Shown here: piece by piece, positions 45,201-56,241 of the stretch | Position numbering within the stretch: the stretch's first letter is position 1 | Layout of the letters: every line of letters begins with the position of its first letter | Source: Rhizaria sp. SCN 62-66 | Taxonomy: Eukaryota; Rhizaria, unplaced | NCBI GenBank assembly: GCA_001724265.1 | Contig: MEDY01000660.1 | Coordinates: 124,001-188,000 of the forward strand | Length of the DNA: 64,000 nt | Reading direction: 5' to 3' | Translations under genes and position numbers: made by a program | Notes under the pieces: generated by a model | What the model was told of the DNA's origin: nothing | Database searches by the model: none | Seen by the model: the letters and a program-made list of their open reading frames with translations, nothing else

Positions 45201-48189
45201 CGCAGCGACGGCCGCGGCCTCAGCGGCAGCTGCGACGCTTGTGTGCGCACCTGCCGCGTTGGAGTGCTGGTCGTTGTTGCCGACGGCAGCGAAAGGACCG
45301 TGGAAGCGGCCGACGCCGCCTGCTGGCGCGCTGCAGTCGCCCATGTTGCCGGCCGCCGCGGCCGCCGCAGCCGCTGTGCGCGCGTTGGTCGCCGCTGTGT
45401 GCCGCGCCCGCGCCAGCGCCACTGCGCGCTCGTGCGCCGTGACGCCCGCGGCGGCGGCGTTCGTGGGCGCCGGCAGTTGCGCGGCGTCGTAGGCGACGGC
45501 GTTGTGCCACCATCCCTGCTGCAGCCACGCCTGGACAGGCCCGCGCATCGCGGCCTGCTCGCTCACGGTCACCGCGGCCGCGCGCATGCGCTCGATCGAC
45601 GCCGCCACAATCGCGCCGTTCGCGCTGCTCCGCGCGTTGCCGGCCGAGGCCGGGAGCGGGGCTCCGGCGAGGGAGAGCTGCGTCTGCGCCTGCGCGTGCT
45701 GCGTGATGGCGGGCGACAGCAGGTCCGGGTTGGCGCATACGATCCAGAAAGCTTCGCACAGCAGCACGAGCACGGGGCCCGGGTGCAGCGGCGGCAGCTG
45801 CAGCGGGTCCAGCAGCAGCGCGGCGCGCGAGAAGCGCGACTCGGCGTCCGCGCCCGCGGCCGAGGCCGAGCCGAGGGAGCACGAATCCGTCACCACCGTC
45901 GAGCAGCTGGTGCGGCCGCCGTGGCCGAGCAGGCTGCTGGCGGCGGCGCAGGCAACGCGCGCGCTCTCGCAGCAGCTCGCGTCCGCATCGCTGGCCGTGG
46001 CGTGCGTCGTTGCCGTGCTAGTCGGGTGCAGCGAGTGGAACACGGCCCGCAGCCGCCGGCGGAGGCGCTCCAGCGTGGCTGCACCTGCGCCGGCGGAGAC
46101 AGCGGCCTGGCTCTGCGACTCGCCCGCGGCGGGCGCGCGCGCAAGAGTGAGCGAGAGGTCGCTGTAGAGCAGCAGGGCCGATAACCGGCGCAGCACGGCA
46201 GCGCGCTCTTTGACAATGCTGCTGTTGCTGCGATGGAGCGGCGGACTTGCGTTTGCGCTGTGGTTCGCTCTAACAGCCGCAGATGCAGCAGCAGCCGGGT
46301 GAGTGGCAGCACCGTCGAACAGAGGACTAGAGCCCGTGCCAGCAAAGTTGCCGTTGCTGTTGTTGAACGAGTTCGCCGGCGAGTTGCTGTGGGCGCAGGT
46401 GTGCGCTATGGGCAGCGCAGAGGGCAGCGGCAGCACGCAGAGCTCGTTGCTAGCAACTACACTGCTCTCAACAACAGCAGCAGCAGCAGCGGTTGCAGCA
46501 CTACCTTGCGCGGGTTTGGCGTTGACAGCAACACTAGCAGCAGCAATGCTGCTGTTTTGGTCATGAGCATTTTCGGACGCTCTGGCCGCATTGCCAACCC
46601 TGGCCTTGCTGACCACATTCGCCTCCTCGCCACCGGCTGCGGCGCTCTGCTGAGGCGCCACAGCAGCAACGGCGACCGCAGGCGCGGGCAGCGCCGGGAG
46701 CCCGATGCCGCCGGTCTGCGACACGGCGCGCGCCCACGACGTGACCTGCGCCTCGTAGGACGACCAGCCCTCGATCACGCGGCTTAGCTTTGAGTTGCGG
46801 CTAAGCTTGGACGCACCCGCAGTGAACATGGCGTCCTGTTGCTGTTGCAGCGACTGAGGCTTGTTGCCGCCACCATTGTTGTTCGCAGCAGCGCTCGCAT
46901 TGTAGTCGGACGAGCTGCCCGCCGTCATATTGTTATTGCTATTGTGAACCGGGAACTCGTCGTTCCTGTTCACAACGCGCGAGACGCTGCTGCGGCGGCG
47001 CCTCGCCCCGCCCGCGCCGCCGCCCGCCCCGCCGGCGCTGCTGGCGGCGCCGCCGGTGCCGGCGTTCCCGAGCCCCGCCCTGGCCTCAACCACGGCCTTG
47101 TAGTAGTTAACCACGAACCGCACAAACCGCGCACCGCCGAGCCGGCCCGAGCCCAGCGCCCGCGCGAGCGCGCGCGCCACGGCCCAGGCCGCGACGGCCG
47201 CGGCGACGGCGGTGATGGCCACGCGCGCGCCGACGGGCAGCACGGCCGGCGCCCAAAGTGACAGCGCGTTGCCCAGTACCGAGGTGACGGCAAAGGCAAC
47301 CGAGAGCGCGGCCGCCGCGGTGAGCGCGCGGTCCAGCGAGCGGTACGCCGCGGCCGGGTAGCGTGACGTGATCGAGAGCCACGGGTGCGCGCGGGCGAGC
47401 GCTGGCCACAGCCACGCCCAGCCGCGCAGCCCCGACAGCGTCGGGGTGACTGTGAGCGAGGGGTCCGTGCCGGAGGCGCCCGCTGCGGGGGCCGCGGAGG
47501 CGGGGTCGGCCGCGGCGGCGGCGCTGCGGCCGTCGCGGGGGACGTTAGCGCTGTCGTCGCCGCCGCCACTGCTGCTGCTGTTGTTGTTGTTCCCAGCAGA
47601 GGTGACCACGGAGGTCGACGAGGTTGTCGCCGAGCCAGATGTGGTGCTCGTCGTTGTTTTCGTCGTCGTCGTCATGGACGTCGTGATGGGCTCCCAGGTG
47701 CGCAGCCCCGTGAGGGAGTACGCGTAGGCGTACCGCCTCCGCTGGAAGTACAGCGGCCCGTGCTTGATTAGCGAGGCCACGTGCGCTTCGACGGCCTGGA
47801 GCGCGCAGAAGTCGAGCCAGGCGTCGCGGGAGACTGCGTAGAGACACAGAAAGAAAGAGATGAGGACGAGAATGGCAGCTGTTATGCCTGTCTCGAGTAC
47901 CGCGTCCAAGGCTAAGGTGGCAGAGCGAAAAGTGTTTGAAGTATCGGGAAGTGAGTGAGGAGCGCAATTAACGGGGATATAAGAGCTATATCTACACGAC
48001 ATACAGAATTAAACACTCGTTTCATTCGTCAAATGTGCAAGATTTACTAGGCCACCTATTGGTTCGCAATAGCAGTGTAGATGTAAAGCAGGAGTCGTGT
48101 CCGAGTGTCAAGCTCAAGGTTTGAAGCAGAGCGTCTGGTGAATAGTGCTTGCACGTACATGACCCTCGAACGGGAGAAATCAGTGCCAT
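30216..48189 (-). CDS. Giant unknown low-complexity membrane protein (~5,908 aa); one in-frame TAG
   Basis: A 31-base first exon (48189-48159, MALISPVRGS) is joined by a GTACGT...TAG intron to one 17.7-kb exon, 47911-30216, ending in TAA. The splice keeps frame and leads straight into a membrane helix (LETGITAAILVLISFFLCLY). An alternative start without splicing is the ATG at 48002. The first 1,300 residues hold about five hydrophobic segments, including AAALSVAFAVTSVLGNALSL and VTVFGWLAGLVIPVIAFVSL. One pair ends WGWAVSFVGAIVVHALVLEP, faintly like polycystin membrane helices. Between and after them are thousands of residues rich in Ser, Ala, Asn, Gln, His, Gly and Thr. A few ordered islands occur, for example LPFVCKYSGLLTRLRPHQVQ followed by CVIDLTGFTMVSTSYAPTHS. 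The end is Asp/Glu-rich. Codon 5690 is TAG. No family is recognised. Confidence 0.7.
30873..30875 (-). other. In-frame TAG, codon 5690 of the giant gene
   Basis: Between QHIHGR and QFARQQRAAAQG. A further 218 sense codons follow in the same frame to TAA, coding an acidic Asp/Glu tail and then VVAVGASPPAHGHRLSRVNN and a His/Asp-rich end. The base after TAG is C (TAG CAG), a context also known from leaky stops. Confidence 0.65.
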
Positions 48190-49291
48190 GACAACCCCCA
48201 AGCCAAGCCAAACGGGCCGGACAGGGAGACCGTGCATGATCACTGGCCACCTGAGAGCACAGCAGACGCGGAAGCGCGCGGAGGGGTGGCGTGAGCGACA
48301 AGAGAGGGCGAGACCAGCAACGGGACGGGGAAAACAGAAGGGTTAGCGGAGCCGAAGATTGCGTCATAGAGTTAAAAACACGCCAGACAGAAAATAAACA
48401 AGCGGGAAAACACGATATCCGATGGTTGCACGTTGAGAATGCGACGCCTGGCTCCTGAGGGCAGGATAAGAAGGATTGCCAGAGGCGTCAGGTCGAGGTA
48501 AGCACGGCCTCCTTCGAAAGTGACGTTTCGATCTTCTTGCACTTAAAGTTAGAGCAGAGATTTAATAAACGGGGCATTTTCGCATCAAAAATACAAGATA
48601 TAATATCCACTGCCCTATTGGACGTTCACATTTTGAGCTAGACTCCGCACAAAATTTTGCACTCGGCCCCTTTTGGACTCGCCACCACACAGTCTCTTCG
48701 GTTATGACTCAACACACCCGATTTTAGTACTAACACGTGCACACAGAACACAGAAGATATATGAGGTGATATGAAATCAAAAGTGAAGTATCATGTGATT
48801 TGACTAAAGAAATATATGTATCTGTTATAAAAAAAGGTTGTTTTGTCTTGCTTCATGTCGTATTACGAATAGCCACAACACGTTAACACGAACTTCACGT
48901 ACGCCTGCACACTGCCAGTGCACCTATTGGCATACATGATGTGATTTTGCGTTGTTTCCCTTCTTCTTTTGGTGTGTTTTAGTTGTTTTCGCTTGTTTTT
49001 TGTTGCTATTTGTTTGTTGTTGAAGTAATGCGTGCGACTCAGTCATCATCTTATGGACTCACTGATGGAAAGCACAACTTCCGTATTATTGAGATCTAAC
49101 TAGGATTAAAAACGATTACATTTGCGTACGTACATACTACAGACTAATACTATAAATCAGCAGCAATTCTCTCCCGCCAATCTCACACCCCATACTCTCA
49201 CATACGCACAGCTCGCAACTGGTTCTGAGCTCTGAGCACAGTGGACGTGTGGTGTGTTTTGACTGCGACGGCCGAGCGCTCAGCACACTGC
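48190..49291. other. Intergenic between tandem minus-strand genes
   Basis: About 1.1 kb, with the upstream region of the giant gene at the left and the 3' region of SPAG6 at the right. Mostly AT-rich; no open frame with coding character, no RNA gene and no repeat array. Confidence 0.45.
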
Positions 49292-51001
49292 TTAGTGCGC
49301 CTTGGGCGCATCGTACTCGTCGAGGCGGTTGATGAGCGTGTCAGCGTAGTTGGGCGAGTAGTACTGCACGATATCCGCCGGATACAGCGAGTTGATCGTA
49401 GCGATGTACTCCTGCAGCTTGCCCGTGGGGTCAGAGTCGCGCAGCTCCTGGATCTTCTGCAGGCCGCGAGAGAGCACGAACGAGCGGCGCGCGCCAGCGT
49501 TGTTGGGCAGCACCTTGGCGAACTGCTGGATGATGTACTTGACAATCTTGGGCGGCGCGTCGTGCAGCAGCGGCTCGAGCGCGGGCAGGTGCGTGCACTT
49601 CTCCAGCACGCTCTTGAGCGCGCGCTGGGCCTTGAGCTTGAGGTCCGGGCTGGAGCGCGCGTCGGCAAAGGCGTCGATGAGGCGGCGCAGCACGTCGGCC
49701 TGCGCCAGCGCCTTGGCGTGGTCGGGGCTGTGGCGGCCAATCTGGCCCAGCGACCAGGCCGCCGCGGCGCGGATGTGGTCCTCCTCCTCGGAGACGAGCG
49801 CATCCTTGAGCGGCAGCACGCCCTGAGGAAACAAAAAGAAACAATATGAGGTTTGGCGACGTATATGTGAGGATGGAGAGTTAAAAATAAGTCATACAAT
49901 AAAAAACACAGAAAACACCTTAAAAAGTTAGTTTTCGATTCATGCGTCCAAATATGACAGAGATATGCTTTGTTTCAAATGGCTGTCCAGACGTACCTGG
50001 TGGACGATGATGGCGAAGGCGAGGGTCTCGCTGAAGGCGGCGATGAAGCCGAGCGCCATGATGCCGGGCAGACGGGCCGCGCCCTCGGACTGGGCCGTGT
50101 AGTCGATCAGCGCGGCGTGGCCGCCGGCGTTGACGATGAGCTGCGCGAGCTCGGGCGTCTGTTTGGCGACCTCGCGGATGCACGTGGCGGCGTTGCGGCG
50201 CACGACGAGGTCCTGGTCCTTGAGGCAGAGGAAGACGTTGGGGAAGATCTCAGCCTCAACCACAACCTCGGCGAGGTCCACGGAGTGCTTGGCGACGTGG
50301 GAGAGACACGCGCAGACCTGGCGCTTGAGCTTCGAGTCGGGGTGCTGAACGAGGGCCGAGAGGTAGGGCACGGCGCCCTGGTCGACGACGACCTGCGCCA
50401 GCTCGGGCGTGTGCTTGCAGATCTCGGACAACGTCGAGGCCGCAATGCGCTTGAGCGACAGCTCGGGCTCCTGTACGCAGAGCACGAGGGGCGCCACGGC
50501 GGCGGCGTCGACGACGTACTGAGCGAGCTCGGTGTTGTGACGCGCGATGTAGCCCAGGGCCCACGCGGCGGCCTCCTTGACAGAGGGCTCGAAGTCAGAC
50601 AGACAAGCCACGAGGGCGTCAAGAGCGCCCACGGTCTCCACAACGGTCTTAGCGAGCGGCGCGGAGTGCTTGGCGACGGCCTTGAAGACGAAGGCGGCCG
50701 TCTTCTTGTAGAAACGGTTCTTCTCGCTGATCGAGTGCACGAGCTGGGGCAGCACCTCGGACGCGCACACGGCCTCGGCGACAGCCTCGGAGTAGTTGGC
50801 AAGGCGGCCAAGCGCCAGCGCGGCGGACTGCTGAATGCTGGGCACAGTGTCGATGAGAAGCGGGCGCAGGAGAGCGAGGACACCGTTAGCGAGAAGCATC
50901 TCGATGTTCTGCTCACGGTTTGCGAGGTCCGCGATGGTTTGCACAAAGGTCATCCGCGCAGTCTGGTACTGGCTGAAGACCTGGAGAACCGCTCTGCTCA
51001 T
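49292..51001 (-). CDS. SPAG6: SPAG6/PF16 central-pair armadillo protein
   Basis: Exons 51001-49997 and 49822-49292 (GTACGT...CAG) give 511 residues ending in TAA, almost the same as human SPAG6 (509). Armadillo repeats run through most of the length (for example SIQQSAALALGRLANYSEAV, SVKEAAAWALGYIARHNTEL, SLKRIAASTLSEICKHTPEL). The C-terminus carries the family signature DHIRAAAAWSLGQIGRHSPD, CTHLPALEPLLHDAPPKIVK, and finally SLYPADIVQYYSPNYADTLI. SPAG6 and Chlamydomonas PF16 stabilise the C1 microtubule of the ciliary central pair and are needed for beating. Its presence argues strongly for a motile 9+2 cilium. It is the left partner of a divergent pair with the helicase. The start is the first ATG and gives the family's N-terminus MSRAVLQVFSQYQTAR. 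Confidence 0.96.
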
Positions 51002-51517
51002 TGTGCAAGACGAATTCTATAGCGCGGCAAGAAGTACAAATCAGACAGAAACGGTAGGGCGGTGCAGGGCAAGGGGAAAGTGAGTGACGGATGAGGTTGG
51101 TGAGAGACAGTGGTTGACGGCTAAGAGGGCAATAGTTGCGACACTAAACCAGCACAAGATAAGAAACTGAATTATCGACACAAATAAACACGCGTATGTC
51201 CTCCAATAAATGAGCAAAACTCCATTAAATTACGAGTGCTCTCCCCAGAATCCACAATTTTCAAAACCTTGATGGCCGTTACTGGTCACCTTAGCCGTGC
51301 GACCGTGAGACGATGAAGAAGAAGAAGAAGTAGAAGAATGCATAGACGGGGGGCTGTCGATTGACCGACCGAGCGACTCCAAAGATGTATGCCTCCTGCA
51401 TGTTATCATCCGTTAATAGACTTTACGAGAAACGAAATTGGGATTTCTTGCTATATAAGTCAATATTCCAACTTATTTCTCTCCCATCTTATTTCCTTGT
51501 TGACGAACTCAGAGTGC
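51002..51517. promoter_or_regulatory. Divergent promoter region, SPAG6 / helicase
   Basis: Spacer between two divergent starts. A GAAGAAGAAGAAGTAGAAG purine run lies at about 51315-51335. The ATGs at 51385 and 51389 are in an AT-rich leader and were not chosen as the helicase start. No known element is recognised. Confidence 0.4.
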
Positions 51518-54500
51518 ATGCGCAAGTCCTTGCACTGCGCTGTCTCGACGGCTCTCCGGGCTCTCCCGTCCGTACATGCAGTCCCAGCATTGCCTTCCGT
51601 CGTCGGCCCCGCCATCCCGCTTGCACCGAGCTCCATCCTTGCAGCGCGCTCGCTTTTCCCCACAGACGCATCCTGCTCTGGCGTCACGACTGCCAGTCGC
51701 AGGCACTACGACAGCAACCGCAACCGTACCCGTGAGACCTTCGGCAACAACAACGACGAAGACTTGTTTGGCTCAAGCTCTCGCAGTTCTACCACTACTA
51801 ACAAGCACAATAACAGTACTATAAGCAGCAACAGGAACCGTGAAGCGTTTGGCAACAACGATGATGACGACCTGTTTGGCTCAAGTGATCCTGCTACGAC
51901 TACTGCTGCTGCTGCTGAGTACGCTGCGTCTCTCTCGCGCTCCAACAACAACACTTCTGATGACCGTAACAGCCACTACATTGGTGACGATTACGATGAC
52001 GAACTTGACCACGAGTAGCAACAGCAAGAGACCGAGACCGACGAAGGCTATGACTTCCTCTTCGACACAAAGAACGGCCAGGCTCACAACAGCAATCCCA
52101 CCGCCAGCAACAGCAGCAGGCACGTCGCGAACAACGCCGACGGTGCCGATGCCACCGAGAGTGCCGAAGACTACGCCGTGACGGTTACCGCGGCGTTCCT
52201 CTCCGGCGACCGGTCGCAGCTCTCTCCGGACACGCGCTACGCGCTCGCAGGCGCCGGTCTCGCCAAGCCCTCTCTGACCGACGCCGCGCTGCTCGCCACG
52301 GGCGGCCTCGCGGCGCTGCCCCTCACCGGGCTCGGGGCCGTCGTGCAGCAGCGGTCGCCGTGGCTGCCCGCGCGCCGCAAGATTATCCCCATGCCGCCCG
52401 GCGTGCCGGCCGCCGCCGTGGCCGCGGTGGAGCAGTTCGAGCGCGCGCTGCCGTTCGCGCTACACGAGAACACCACGCGCGTGCTCGGTTTGCCCACCGC
52501 GCTCGGCGGCTTCGGCTTTAAGCAGCTGACGGCGGTTCAGCTGCGCACGCTGCCGCCGCTGGCGCAGGGCCGCGACGCCCTGATCCGCGCACCCACGGGC
52601 ACGGGCAAGACGCTGTCGTACCTCATCCCGGTTGTGGAGCAGCTGCTGCGGCGCCGCGTCTCGCCCACACAGCGCAAGTTTAGCGCCGTGATTGTCGCGC
52701 CGACGCGCGAGCTGGCGCTGCAGATCTCGGCGGCGGCGCAACACCTGCTCGCGCTGCACGGACGGCTGGCGCAGAGCCAGTACCGCGTGGCGACGCTCAT
52801 CGGAGGCGGCAGCTCGCTGCACGAGGATCAGCAGCCGCTCATGTCGGACGACCCGGCGATCGTGGTGGGCACTCCCGGACGCCTCGCCGCGCACATCGCG
52901 CAGACGCCTGGGTTCCGCACGCGCTGCCGCCACGCGAGCGTGCTGGTGCTGGACGAGGTCGACTACTTGCTCGCGCTGGGGTTTAAGAACGACCTCACGG
53001 CCATCGTCGGGGCTGTCAAGGCGCAGCGGCAGACGGTGATGCTGTCGGCCACGCTCTCCCCGGCGGTGCGGCTGGTCGCGCATTACGCGCTGCGGCGCGG
53101 GCATGACGTGCTGGACCTCATCGCCGACCCCACGGGCAGGGGCGCGGAGGCGCTCAAGCAACGCTTCGAGCAGCGCGTGCGGGAGGACCAAGAGGAGCAT
53201 TACCGGCAATACGTGCAGCAACAGGAAGAGCAAGAGCAGGGTGTCAGTAAGGGTGATGCTGAAGCTACTGATGCGGTCGAGCAGCAGCCGAACGGGACCG
53301 AAACTGATGCTACTGCCACTGCGACTGGGACTGCGCCCGATGCGAGCAAGTCGCGCGCGCCGCGGTTCGGGCTGGAGCATACGGGCGAGTTCGAGGAGCT
53401 CAACGAGCAGGACGACTGGAGCGCCGACGCCGCGGCCACCGTGCGCGCCGCCATCCGCCAGCAAAACAGCGCCTCTGCTGCCAACGAGGACGGCGACGCT
53501 GTCGATGACGACGCCGAGTTTGGAGAGGACAACGAAGACGGCGACGGGCTCGTCGGTTACGACAGTGAAGAGGCCGCGCTGGCAGCCTACGTCTCCGAGA
53601 CGCCCGTGACCGCGCGCCAGATGATGGTGACGGCGCCGATCTCGGAGCAACTGCCAACGCTGGCGCGTCTGTTCGACGACATCGGGGGCCGGTTCATGTT
53701 CGCACGCCAGTCAGTCTACGACTCGCTGCACGAGCAGTCCGACGCCGAGGGGGCCGATGGGGGCATTGCTCACCGGACTGCTGCCGCAAGGGCCAATGAC
53801 AACGCCAGCGACAATGCGAGTGCTAGTGCGGAGGCCGAGGCTGCAGAGGCGGATGAGGCGGCTGCGTTTGTGGCGTGGCGCGCGGGCCCCGGCCGGTCGG
53901 GCAACGCGCCCGTCGCCAACATCAGCCCGTCACAGTCGCCTTTCCCCGTGAATAACTACAACAACAACAAGAGCGGTCTCACTGGCGATGACGACGCGAT
54001 TCCGATGACACACAGCGACCTCAACGGCGGCATCCGCGGCACTGGCCACAACGGCAAGGTTTCCCGCAAAGACCGCCGCGAAGCCGCCGCCGCTGCCGCT
54101 GCCGCTGCGGCCAAGCTCCAGGGCGCTAATGCACAGGCGCAGCAGTCTCAGTCAGAGGACGTGTCCGAGAGCGAGACCGAATGGGAGTCGGACGTCGAGT
54201 CCGACTACGAGCTCTCCACACCCGGCGCCGCCACGGCCGCGATCTTCGCCGCGGCCCGCACCTGGCGCGATCGCGAGCGGCTGCTGGACGCCACGCTGCC
54301 GCGGCCGCCCAAGATCGTCGTGTTTTTGCCCACAGCGCGGCTGGCGCAGTTCGCGGCGGCCGTCTTCCGCCGCGTCCTCGCCCCGCACCCGGAGCCGGCG
54401 CCCGCGGACCTGCGCAAGCGCGCGCTGGCGGAGCGCGCGCGGCGCGAATCGCTGCGGCACGCGTGGGGCGGCGTGCTAGAGCTGCATTCGCGCCGCTCGC

Positions 54501-55864
54501 AGACGCAGCGCGTGCGCGCCGTGGAGGAGTTCGGCCGGAACGCCTGGCGCGGCGGGGCCGTGCTGTTCGCCAGCGACGTGGCATCGCGCGGGCTCGACTT
54601 CGACGACGTGGACCTGGTCGTGCAGGTGGGGCTACCGCCGTCGCGCAACCAGTACATCCACCGCGTCGGCCGCACCGCGCGCGCGGGCAAGGACGGCTCG
54701 GCGCTGCTCGTGGTCGCGCCCTACGAAGCCGACGCGGCGGGCCGCATGGTCCAGGGCCTCCCGGTCACGGACGTCGAGTTGGACGGCGTCGAGCTGCCCG
54801 CGCTTGACGAGCTGTTGCAGCGCGCCGAGGCCAACATGAGCCAAAACGCTCTCACACACAATGCGAGTGCTATTGTGACCGATTTCTTTACCGACCAACA
54901 AGAGCTCGCTAAGTCCGCTGATTCTGCTGATTCTGCTGATGCTGAGCAGGAGAACGAGAACGAGGACGAGGCTGCGGGCGGCCAGGAGCTGTGGGACGGG
55001 GTCGTCGCCCGCGCCTGCGTCCCTCTGCTCATTCCGCCCTCCGCGTCGGCTACAGAGCGCAGCGCCGTTCTCTCCGAGCTCCGCGGGCAAGTCATGTCCG
55101 CGCGCACGGGCGCGCTGTGGACCGAGGCCGACTCGCTGGAGCGCTCGCTGCGGTTGACCCTCGCGCGCGTGCTGGTCGACGAGACGCTGGGGTTGCATGC
55201 AGACCGCGCGTGGGTGTCCTGGCTGGGGCTACACCGCGTGCGCAAGCTCCGCTCCAAGGGCGGCGACGTGCTCTCGGTGCAGCTTGAGGCTGTCAAGCGG
55301 CCGCAGACTGCGGGCGTGCCCACGGTCGCGGAGCTGGTCCCGTTGGCCCGGGAGCAGGCGGGCGCGCTCGGCCTGCGGGGGCCCTTCGGTGACGGCGACA
55401 TGCCGGTGCTCGCGCCGGCGATCGCCGCGAAGCTCGGGCTCACCGGCGTCGCCACCAAGGCCGCGTCAAGTGCTTCTACAACGGCAGCAGCGGCAAAGGG
55501 CGGCGCGACAGAGAGCGCGGCGGCCAGTGCGGCTGCGGTTGTGTCTGGAGAGGAAGAGGATGAGGACGCAGTGAAGGAGAAGGGCTTTGTGATCGGCGAG
55601 CCCCGCAAGTGGGGCAAGTCGATCAAGGAGCAGGGCGGGAAGAAGGAGCGCCGCGCCCGGTGGGGCAAGCAGCAGCGCGAACTCCGCAACAACTTAAACA
55701 ACAACGCGAACTCTCACGGTGATGATGAGTACGGGAGCAGCCAGCGCGTGATGGGCAAGAAGACGCTGACGGCGCAGCGCAGGGAGGTGATGAAGGGCTC
55801 GGAGCAGATGAGTCGGCCCACGCGCGGTAGGACCGGCGAGGTCCATTACAAGTGGCACGCGTAA
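51518..55864 (+). CDS. DEAD-box-type ATP-dependent RNA helicase with large acidic insert; one in-frame TAG
   Basis: Intronless frame of 1,449 codons ending in TAA. Superfamily 2 motifs are clear: motif I APTGTGKT (about 358-365), Ia PTRELALQI (395), Ib TPGRL, motif II DEVD (479-482) in place of DEAD, motif III SAT (510-512), motif V ASDVASRGLDF (about 1018) and motif VI HRVGRTARAG (about 1048). An FGFKQLTAVQ segment precedes motif I. About 400 residues of acidic, Ala-rich sequence separate motif III from the second RecA domain, far more than usual. The basic, acid-poor N-terminus (MRKSLHCAVSTALRAL) could be a mitochondrial targeting peptide. Residues about 68-120 repeat a GNN(N/D)(D/E)D(D)LFGSS unit twice. 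Codon 167 is TAG. The basic C-terminal tail is rich in Lys/Arg. The substrate RNA is unknown. Confidence 0.85.
52016..52018 (+). other. In-frame TAG, codon 167 of the helicase
   Basis: Reads DDELDHE, TAG, QQQETETDEGYDFLFD. The frame is open on both sides: the mitochondrial-like leader lies upstream and the helicase core downstream. The next in-frame ATG is at 52391, so termination here would leave some 124 well-formed codons untranslated. The triplets after TAG are CAA CAG CAA, which favours Gln. Confidence 0.75.
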
Positions 55865-56241
55865 CTTGTCAGTGATCGGTGAAACAACAATAACAACAAG
55901 TGCAGCAGTGAGAACAAACTTTGCAAAGTGTTTTTCGCATGGTGGTGTGGTTGTATTTGTTTCAATTTAAGGTTGTCAACTTTATTAAATATTTATTCTC
56001 AATGATTTAGTCCCAATACACATATTAGCTCGTTTACAGTTTGAGTATGAGTTCATGATACCAAAAGCAGTTACACACCCCATGGCGACAAACAAACGAG
56101 TGAACATGATTCAGCAAGTGATTGTTTGTATTCAACGCAGAATGAAATAAGAAATAGCTAAATAACAAATATGATAGAACAGTTTGAAGCAAGATACTTT
56201 GACAATGTCAGTGTTTCTTTGGTCGGCTAAAGAAACACACT
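55865..56241. other. Intergenic, convergent 3' ends
   Basis: AT-rich spacer between the stops of the helicase and the hotdog-like gene. No gene or structured element seen. Confidence 0.5.

Noticed and set aside
47974-48002. ATG at 48002 as start of the giant protein
   Set aside because: It is in frame, but a GTACGT...TAG intron from 48158 to 47912 joins an upstream ATG exon in perfect frame and matches the intron style of the window. Kept as an alternative.
24489-52018. Sequencing errors or pseudogenisation as the cause of the TAG codons
   Set aside because: All five interruptions are TAG and none TAA or TGA; there are no frameshifts, and the helicase and SNAPC1 domains are intact, which independent errors would not produce.
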